Source: Salvia splendens (taxonomy: Eukaryota; Streptophyta; Magnoliopsida; Lamiales; Lamiaceae). From it: 64,000 nt of DNA. Where the stretch lies: assembly GCF_004379255.2 (NCBI RefSeq), contig NC_056052.1, positions 8,797,708 through 8,861,707 of the forward strand. The letters run 5' to 3'. The notes below the pieces were generated by a model. The model made no database searches. It had not been told where the DNA came from and saw only the letters and a program-made list of their open reading frames with translations. Of the stretch, positions 57,544 to 64,000 are shown one piece after another. The stretch's first letter is position 1. Each line of letters starts with the position of its first letter. A program made the translations under genes and the position numbers.

Positions 57544-59058
57544 TGAAGTGAGAGATTTTTGTCGCATGCACGTGTCCCTCCTTTCAACAAGATTTATAAT
57601 TTTCCCACTAGTGCAACAAATATTACTAAGTATAAGCGGCAAGAGCGGGGTCGAACCACATGGACTATGGACCTACTCGAGATTGTTTTCTACGACACAA
57701 TCGGAAAAGGGGTCGGCTGCTGCCACACATTCATTAAGTGGGTTAAGACTCTAATCTACTTGACCTGGCGGAATTAAACTGGACTCTATCTAACTAACCT
57801 ACCGGATGAGAAAAGTACGGATACTTGCATAACAACTAAACTCAAGGAAACTTGTAAACTGGAGTTAAACTAACTAGAACACCTGTAACTGAAGAAACAT
57901 GCTGAAACTTTCCCAAAATAGGCAGACAAAGATGCAAAAGCAAGTGGAGACCATTTTTCCTAAACTGGCTGGGGTTGGCAGAAAAGCTGTGAAAAAGCAA
58001 AAAACAGATTTGATTTTCTAACTAACTTCTACTTCATCTTCTCCAAACAACTAAGTAAAAACAGAGCATGAAACAGAGCTTCAACACCATTGACGAAATA
58101 AAACAGAGCATGCTTCAAAACGAGACGTAAACACGAAATTCAAGCTAGAACTACCAGATCTCCTCTGCTCGGTCAAGCAGAAAGTGGAATAAACATAGAT
58201 TAACCTTGCATGCATCACCGAAACTAACAGATCTCAGAAACTAAGCACGTGAATAACTAGATCTCAACCTCTAAACTACTAGAAATCATGTAAAAAGCAT
58301 GGATCTAAACATCTAAGCCACCAATTGCGAAAAGCATGGATCTAAACATCTAAGCCACCAATTGCGAAAATCATCCAAGAAACATGAGTAAATAGCATCA
58401 TCAACATGAAAATGAACACCAAAGCTTCATAAAACTGGAAATAAATCGAGATCCAACGACGGAGTAGTCAATTCCTCCGCTGAAACTCGAGATCTAACTA
58501 CAACGTCTGAAAGCGGTAAAGAAAGCAAGGATCCAACGTCGGAGTCGTCAATTCCCCGTCGAAACCATTGAACTAAGCTAAGAAAGCAGTAACTAAACTA
58601 AACTAAGTTAAGAGAGCGGTGGCGTTAAAAGCCTATGAGAGCTTCCTACCTAAACTACGAAAATGGTAGCGTTAAGCGCTGCTTCTTCATTGTGGAAAGC
58701 TTCTATTTATAGAGCAGCTTCAACTTCAACCCTAAGGCAACTTCTTGTCCGATTTGACCAATTTACCCTTGCAGTAATTGAGGATCTTCATGTCAGCACG
58801 CCATTCTGTCTCCTTCACCAGTTAGGTGACTTTTTCTGCACTTTTGTTCCATTTCTGCTCAATCTGAATCTGCTTGACCAGTTAGGCTACTTTTTCTGCA
58901 CTTTTGCTCCATTTCAGCTTAATCTAATCTGCTCGGTCAGTTTGCACCATCTACTTGATCCAGCAGATACCTGCACACTTAAGCTCACAATTTGTGCATT
59001 ATCTCCCCCAAAAGCATATAGTATCACCCAAAACCAATGCATGAAACGAGGCTTATCA
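57544..59058 (-). repeat. gypsy 5' LTR (1515 bp)
   Basis: Starts tgaagtgagagatttttg beside the PBS and ends gaaacgaggcttatca, like the LTR ending at 22238. A minus-strand CTATAAATAG box lies near 58704-58713. It holds two internal tandem duplications (58296-58369 and about 58817-58936). The rest of the element beyond its leader is missing. Confidence 0.78.
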
Positions 59059-59620
59059 CTGTTAAATAAAGATCTAACAAAATTAAAAATAAAAGTGTTA
59101 AAATCTCTTAAATAAAAATGTATTACTTAGTATAAGGATCTAATGAAACAAAAAATTATAAAGACCTAATGAAATAAAATGAATTAGTACAAGGACCTAA
59201 TAAACCAAAAAATTGTAAAATAATCTAATGAAATAAAATATATTAATGCAAAAACCTCTAAAATGTGTTTTGTTTTGCATTTATTTGTTTTTTATTTGTG
59301 GAAGATGGGTAAATTTCATAGAAGTGAAAAGAGAGTAATTTCACATTTTATCCGGTAAGTACTAATTAATTTAATTTGTGAACTGTTTTAAACTATTTTA
59401 TGTTAATTTGGAATAGTGGTACCTAAAATTATAAATTTTGTCCAAAATTTGGTATTTTCTATAACTTTTAAAAGTGGTTTAAAATATCACAAACTTTACG
59501 TTTGTAATTTCCCACGATGGGTCATTCATCATAGACTAACGTACATGACATTTTTATCGTATTTATCACTAAGAAATCAACGTGACTTTATATCCTACTT
59601 ACCATAAATTTAAAAGGTAG
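59059..59620. other. AT-rich spacer
   Basis: Contains three loose repeats of ctaatgaaataaaa/t-aag-acctaat near 59080-59260. No gene. Confidence 0.35.
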
Positions 59621-59881
59621 TACTACCTCCGTCTTTTAAAAATAGAATCTTTTGAAACGGCACGGGTTTTGATGGACAATTGGTAAAGTAAGAGAGAAAA
59701 ATTGGTAAAGTAATTGAGGTGAAAAAAGGCAAAGTCAGAGAGAGGCAGAGAAAAAGTAGTGGAAGTAGTGTTAGTTGATTGTCGGATACAAGCTTTAAAA
59801 TAGAGAGTGTAAAAAGTTTCTATTTTTAAGGGACGACTAAAAATGGAAATAGGTTCTATTTTTAAGGGATGAATGTAGTAT
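59621..59881. mobile_element. Stowaway-like MITE
   Basis: Starts tactacctccgtcttttaaa and ends taagggatgaatgtagta. Confidence 0.6.
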
Positions 59882-60393
59882 AAAATTACATAAATGTTTC
59901 ACGGTTGCCAATAAGGAATAAGTTTTATCCTAAAATATCTTATTTGAGTTGAGTTAGGAAATAAAAAATAGAATATAAAATTGTGATGTTTTAGAGACGG
60001 ATGTCCATATTAAGGGCGTGTTCGGTTGTCCACAATTCCATTTGGCAGAAATAAATGTGGAAAGAGATGAATGTGGGTGACCCCATCACATTGGTATTCT
60101 TCAGCATCGTTTGGTTCACACTAATTGAGCATCAGTTTTTTGACTTTGTGGGTGTGGTTGACCATATACCAGGTAGTGGATGGGCAATAATGTCCCTAAC
60201 ATTTTTTACAATTTCCACCGACTACCCCAATCACATATAGACGCGCGGGAGGCAGCCACTCCTCCTTCTCGTCGCTGGATCGAATGAGAAGTAGCCTTCT
60301 CGTACTGTCGGAGCCCGCGGCAATCAGATCCTCCGTCGTCGCCTCCGGCGGCATCACCACCCTTGCCGCGCCGAGGCTCCTCTGAATAGTCAC
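59882..60393. other. spacer before the trihelix pseudogene
   Basis: The phrase gggcgtgttcggttg near 60013 resembles one end of a small hAT-like MITE. The GC-rich part 60240-60393 could be the former leader or upstream coding part of the trihelix gene. Confidence 0.3.
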
Positions 60394-60990
60394 GTGGAGA
60401 AGCAGCTTCATCAGCCCTCCTGTGATGGTGCCGTTGCCGGCGACGAAGGGGGCAAAACGGCCCGGCTGCGGTGGACGAGGCAAGAGATCCTGGTGCTGAT
60501 TCAGGGCAAAAGAGTTGCGGAAAATCGGGTGAGAAGGGGGCGGGCTTTCGGGTCTGCGTTCGGGTCGGGTCAGATAGAACCGAAGGGGGCGTCGATTTCC
60601 TCCTACTGCAAGAGACACGAGGTGAACCGAGGGCCGGTCCAGTGCCGGAAGAGATGGAGCAATTTGGCAGGGGACTTTAAGAAGATAAAGGAGTAGGAGT
60701 CGAAGATAAAGAAGGAGACCGAGTCGTATTGGGTGATGAGGAATGATTTTAGGAGAGAGAGAAAATTGTCTGGGTTTTTCGACAGTGAGATTTATGATAT
60801 TCTTGACGGCGGCAGCGGAGAAGATGATGTGCTGCGTTTGGCCTTGGCGCCTGCCGCCTAGGCCGGTGGCGGAGGCCGCAGACGAGGAGCAGGAGGCGTT
60901 GTTTGACAGTGGGCGGAGCACGGCGACGGATGATGGGAAAAATGAAATTTCTGAACTAGAGAGAGAAAATATGTTGAAGTGTGTACTTAC
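60394..60990 (+). pseudogene. ASR3-like trihelix transcription factor, disrupted
   Basis: The conserved trihelix domain reads RLRWTRQEILVLIQGKRVAE, then SISSYCKRHEVNRGPVQCRK and RWSNLAGDFKKIKE. In this plant family the domain binds GT elements, and ASR3 is a nuclear repressor of immune genes. Here the frame starts with GTG at 60394 instead of ATG. It meets TAG at 60694-60696 exactly where the family has Trp (KEWES), then reads on as ETESYWVMRNDFRRERKLSG. It shifts frame near 60820; the acidic C-terminus (EEQEALFDSGRSTATDD) is in another frame. No intron breaks explain this, so it is a decayed copy, possibly a retro-copy. A long antisense frame across it is a shadow. Confidence 0.8.
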
Positions 60991-61020
60991 AAAATGACAG
61001 CACTTTTGGTAATCTTGCAC

Positions 61021-61233
61021 GCAAATCTGCTACCACTATAGCGGAGCAGATATGCAAAATCAAGTGGGAAACATTAATTATTTTTGTCAAAAGTCAAAAG
61101 GAATAGTGTGGGTCCTTGGTCAAATCGAGGGCCATGCATAATCATCTACGGAACAACGAACCGCATTAATTGTACTGATTTGACTCCATTTATGGTCAAT
61201 TAAGGGTCACCGAAGAAGCCCTAATTTTAATAA
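61021..61233. other. short spacer
   Basis: Non-coding sequence between the pseudogene and a MITE; nothing recognised. Confidence 0.3.
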
Positions 61234-61501
61234 TACTCCACCCATTCCCTCATAGTTGAGTCATTTTTCCATTTAAGAAAGTTCCTCATAGTTGAGTCAT
61301 TTCCATATATAGTAATTTTTTCCTTTTTCTTACTTTACTCTCTCATACTTTATTTTTCTCTATTTTATTCACTTTCTACTTTACTCTTTCTTACTTTATT
61401 CTTTCTCTTATTTTTTTGTTTATTTATTTAACACAATCAACATCATTTTCTTAAACTCCGTGCCGAAAAGTTTGCCTCAACCATGAGGAACGGATAGAGT
61501 A
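61234..61501. mobile_element. Stowaway-like MITE
   Basis: Starts tactccacccattccctcat and ends gaggaacggatagagta. It is the same subfamily as 22572-22842 in inverse orientation (catagttgagtcattt). Confidence 0.7.
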
Positions 61502-61759
61502 ACTAAACAACTGATTTAAATTTCTTATCCCGTCTTGCACCTCCTACGACGTCGTTCCATATGTCCTCCCCCCGTCTCTGCAAAATTTCACTTCTCCACT
61601 TTCAGCCTGCTTCTATTGCAATCACTGGAATTTCGGCGAGAGAGAGAAGAGTGGGAGAGGAAGAGAGAGAAGATTGTCTAAGCTCAGCCTGAAATTTTCT
61701 CACTCTTCAGGTACGCTATGTGTGAAGGTGTGTCCTTGCAGTTCACTGATTCAGTCAAG
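61502..61759. other. possible 5' leader of a gene cut off by an LTR element
   Basis: A CT-rich stretch leads into a GA-rich one (gagagagagaagagtgggag), followed by ctcttcag then gtacgct, a good splice donor at 61711. It looks like a non-coding first exon. No coding part is seen, because the copia LTR begins at 61760. Confidence 0.25.
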
Positions 61760-62106
61760 TGACAGAGCCGTTGAAGCTCGGGGCAGGGATCAAGAAGGAA
61801 GCTCGGCTTTGAGCTAGAACTAGCCGAGAAGGGAGTTCGGTTTTGAGCCGAGAAGGGAGTGCGGTCTTGAGCTCGGTTTGAGCGCCGAGAAGGGAGTGCG
61901 GTCTTGAGCTCGGTTTGAGCTGCCGAACTGGAACTAGCAGGGAGCTTGGTTTGAGCTGCCGAGCTGAAACTAGCCGTTGGTGTTTAGCGGTTGTAACTGT
62001 TTTTAGAAACAAATTAGTTAGTTTGTTTTTCTTCTTGACTCCCATATATACTTACAGCTCGATTGTAATCAGAGAGAGAGAGATCGGCGGCAACACGACC
62101 CCAACA
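61760..62106 (+). repeat. 5' LTR (about 347 bp) of a plus-strand copia element
   Basis: Ends gaccccaaca just before the PBS; the probable start is TGACAGAGCC at 61760. Most of U3 is made of repeats of gccgagaagggag and gagctcggtttgagc (61800-61970). A TATA-like catatatac lies near 62044. The left border is tentative because the partner LTR is outside the window. Confidence 0.65.
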
Positions 62107-62108
62107 AG

Positions 62109-62124
62109 TGGCGCCGTCTGTGGG
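62109..62124 (+). other. PBS of the plus-strand copia element
   Basis: Reads TGGCGCCGTCTGTGGG, beginning with TGG as required for a tRNA CCA end, two nucleotides past the LTR. Confidence 0.65.
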
Positions 62125-62229
62125 AAGACTTCCACGATTTGCCGATTAATTGGTTTCTGGGTGAGTTCGTGTCTAGAGGTTCCGTTGTATAAGCTGATCT
62201 TGGCGATTGCCCACCGCTCGTTTTGAGAA

Positions 62230-64000
62230 ATGTCTACAGCCAAGTTCGAGGTGGAAAAGTTCACCGGGAGAAACGATTTTGGGCTGTGGAGACTGAAGAT
62301 GAAGGCCATCTTGATGCAGCAAGGCCTATGGGATATCTTGAAGAATGAAGGTGACGCTAAAGAAGGCAAACCTGATACTGATGACAAGGAGAAGCAAAGG
62401 CTTCAAGATATGCAGTATAAGGCTTATAGCACCCTGATCTTGAACCTCACGGACAGGGTGCTAAGGGAAGTTTCCAAGGAGGAGACGGCTGCAGGAGTAT
62501 GGGGGAAACTTGAGTCATTGTATATGACCAAGTCTCTGGCGAACCGGTTACATTTGAAGCAAAGGCTTCTTGCTTTCAAGTTTTCAGATGGAAAGAGCAT
62601 TTCTGAACAGCTTGAGGAGTTTGGGAAATGCATAGATGATCTTGAGAATATCGATGAGGTCATTAAAGATGAAGATAAGGCATTGATGTTGCTCAATTCC
62701 CTGCCTAAAAGTTATGAGCACTTCAAGGATGCAGTGCTTCTTGGAAGAGAAACCAAGGTCACCTATGAAGAGATTCATTCTGCATTAAAGATGAAGGAAT
62801 CTCAGAAGGCTGATAACAAACAAACTGATCCAGTAGCTGAGAGTCTGCATGTGAAAAATAATCAGAATAAAAAGGGTTCCAAGAAGAAGTTCCAGAAGAA
62901 GGAAGAAGGTGGAGTATGGAAGGAGAAGAGAAGCTGTCACTACTGTAAGAAACCGGGCCATTTAAAGAAGCATTGCTTTGCTTGGAAGAAGAAACAAGAG
63001 CGAGAAAAGGCTGGGAACATAGAGACTGCTGATCTGGCTCAGGATGTTGAAGATAATGAAGCTTTGAATATCCACTCAGGGGCCAAGATTGAGGAATGCT
63101 GGATCATGGATTCAGGTTGCTCCTTCCACATTTGCTCACACAAATCTTGGTTCCAAGAATTATCAGCTTGGGAAGGATCAGTGATGCTAGGAAATGATCA
63201 AGTGTGCAATGTCAAGGGCATTGGGAACATCAGATTGAGGATGAAGGATGGGAGTATGAAGACTCTCACAGAAGTCAGATTCATTCCTCAAATCAAGAGA
63301 AATTTAATATCTCTTGGAATGCTAGAGTCAAAAGGGTGCAGATTCAACTCTGGTGATGGGATCCTCACAGTAACAAAAGGCACCAGAATTGTGATGGAGG
63401 CTCAGAGAAAGAACAGCCTATACTATTTGCTGGGTGAAACCGTGGTTGATGCTGTGAATCTTGCCCAGACAGAAGACCTGTATCTATGGCATGCCAGGCT
63501 TGGACATGTGGGTGAGAAAGGCATAAGAGAGCTGGCTAAACGAGGAGTGATGAAGTTAAGTGCATCAGACAGCCTAAAGAAATGTGAATCTTGCATTCTA
63601 GGAAAGGCAAAGAAGCTGCCATTTTCTGGTGGGAAACACACTTCATCAGCCCCATTTGTGTATGCCCACAGTGACTTGTGGGGGCCATCCCAAACTGAAT
63701 CCATAGGTGGAGGCAAGTATTTCATCTCCATCATAGATGATTACTCAAGAAAAGTGTGGATTTACATTCTAAGAGAGAAGTCCCAAGCTTTTGAAAAATT
63801 TAGAGAATGGCATGCTAGATATGAGAATGAAAAGGGCTCAGTGCTTAAATATCTAAGGACTGATAATGGCATGGAGTTTCTGTCTGCGGAGTTTGATAGT
63901 TTCTGTAAAGTGAAAGGGATAAGAAGGCATAGGACCGTGCCAAGAAATCCTCAACAGAACGGGCTGGCAGAAAGAATGAATAGGACATTGCTAGAAAGGG
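62230..64000 (+). CDS. Ty1/copia gag-pol polyprotein, intact, runs off the window
   Basis: From ATG at 62230 the frame is open for 590 codons to the window edge. The N-terminus (MSTAKFEVEKFTGRNDFGLW) is a Tnt1-like gag; its gag domain covers about residues 1-200. A CCHC knuckle (CHYCKKPGHLKKHC) begins at residue 236. Protease has DSGC at 294-297. Integrase has the zinc finger (HARLGH at 421; CESC) and the full catalytic triad: Asp 482 (AHSDLWGP), Asp 545 (LRTDNG) and Glu 581 (NGLAERM), with 35 residues between the last two. No stop or shift was found on reading every codon. RT and RNase H lie beyond 64000. This looks like a coding-competent element. Confidence 0.9.
   Translation, partial: MSTAKFEVEKFTGRNDFGLWRLKMKAILMQQGLWDILKNEGDAKEGKPDTDDKEKQRLQDMQYKAYSTLILNLTDRVLREVSKEETAAGVWGKLESLYMTKSLANRLHLKQRLLAFKFSDGKSISEQLEEFGKCIDDLENIDEVIKDEDKALMLLNSLPKSYEHFKDAVLLGRETKVTYEEIHSALKMKESQKADNKQTDPVAESLHVKNNQNKKGSKKKFQKKEEGGVWKEKRSCHYCKKPGHLKKHCFAWKKKQEREKAGNIETADLAQDVEDNEALNIHSGAKIEECWIMDSGCSFHICSHKSWFQELSAWEGSVMLGNDQVCNVKGIGNIRLRMKDGSMKTLTEVRFIPQIKRNLISLGMLESKGCRFNSGDGILTVTKGTRIVMEAQRKNSLYYLLGETVVDAVNLAQTEDLYLWHARLGHVGEKGIRELAKRGVMKLSASDSLKKCESCILGKAKKLPFSGGKHTSSAPFVYAHSDLWGPSQTESIGGGKYFISIIDDYSRKVWIYILREKSQAFEKFREWHARYENEKGSVLKYLRTDNGMEFLSAEFDSFCKVKGIRRHRTVPRNPQQNGLAERMNRTLLER

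Noticed and set aside
58663..59115. 150-aa plus-strand ORF
   Set aside because: Lies wholly within a minus-strand gypsy LTR and includes its tandem duplication; no domain.
60196..61020. 274-aa minus-strand ORF
   Set aside because: It is antisense to the trihelix pseudogene and its composition reflects the reverse complement of that domain.
1..64000. tRNA or rRNA genes
   Set aside because: No cloverleaf or rRNA segment was recognised; the only tRNA-like signals are retroelement primer sites.

Overview
This is a nuclear plant sequence, almost certainly from a eudicot. The evidence is spliced genes with GT-AG introns, plant-only families (an ACT-like bHLH factor, an ASR3-type trihelix factor), AT-rich spacers and dense Ty1/copia, Ty3/gypsy, hAT, PIF/Harbinger and Stowaway elements. 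The style of the elements recalls asterids such as Lamiales; that is an impression, not a demonstration. I see no rRNA, tRNA, CRISPR, bacterial or organellar features. Most of the 64 kb is transposable-element sequence with a few host genes between.

Layout. 1-965: 5' end of a minus-strand LTR element (LTR, tRNA-Met PBS, leader). 1869-2864: a three-exon bHLH gene (minus). 4941-22308: a nest. A hAT-like repeat is split by a 16.6-kb Ty3/gypsy element (minus, TSD AGCTC), whose gag is itself split by a degraded Ty1/copia element (12430-19646, minus). A third copia LTR fragment lies in the gypsy 3' LTR. The gypsy element has gag and a promoter-led extra ORF but no pol. 23493-28452: a young copia element (LTRs differ at 2 of 500 positions) with one open pol frame, no gag, and Asp where the integrase has Glu. 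28453-36327: LTR-like sequence, MITEs and a solo LTR (33867-35139, TSD ATTTT). 36328-about 39990: a decayed hAT-Ac transposon.

40597-42492: a two-exon gene for a small single-pass membrane protein, with nested MITEs in its intron. 45106-49332: a gypsy LTR fragment invaded by an ORF1-only Harbinger element (45356-47460, TSD TAA) and a copia-type solo LTR (48437-49302, TSD CTATA). 53461-54074: a non-autonomous hAT element with a perfect 8-bp TSD. 54488-54919: a gene for a small N-myristoylation-type protein. 57524-59058: a gypsy LTR with a perfect tRNA-Asp PBS. 60394-60990: a trihelix (ASR3-like) pseudogene. 61760-64000: the 5' LTR, PBS and first 590 codons of an intact plus-strand copia gag-pol that runs off the window.

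The intact host genes are the bHLH gene, the membrane-protein gene and the MGSC-type gene. They show no operon-like link; they are islands among repeats. About 20 Stowaway-like MITEs fill introns and spacers. No wholly new system is evident. The most unusual signals are four tandem hairpins in the gypsy 3' region (8048-8352), the gag-less but very young copia element, and the gag-plus-extra-ORF gypsy element without pol.
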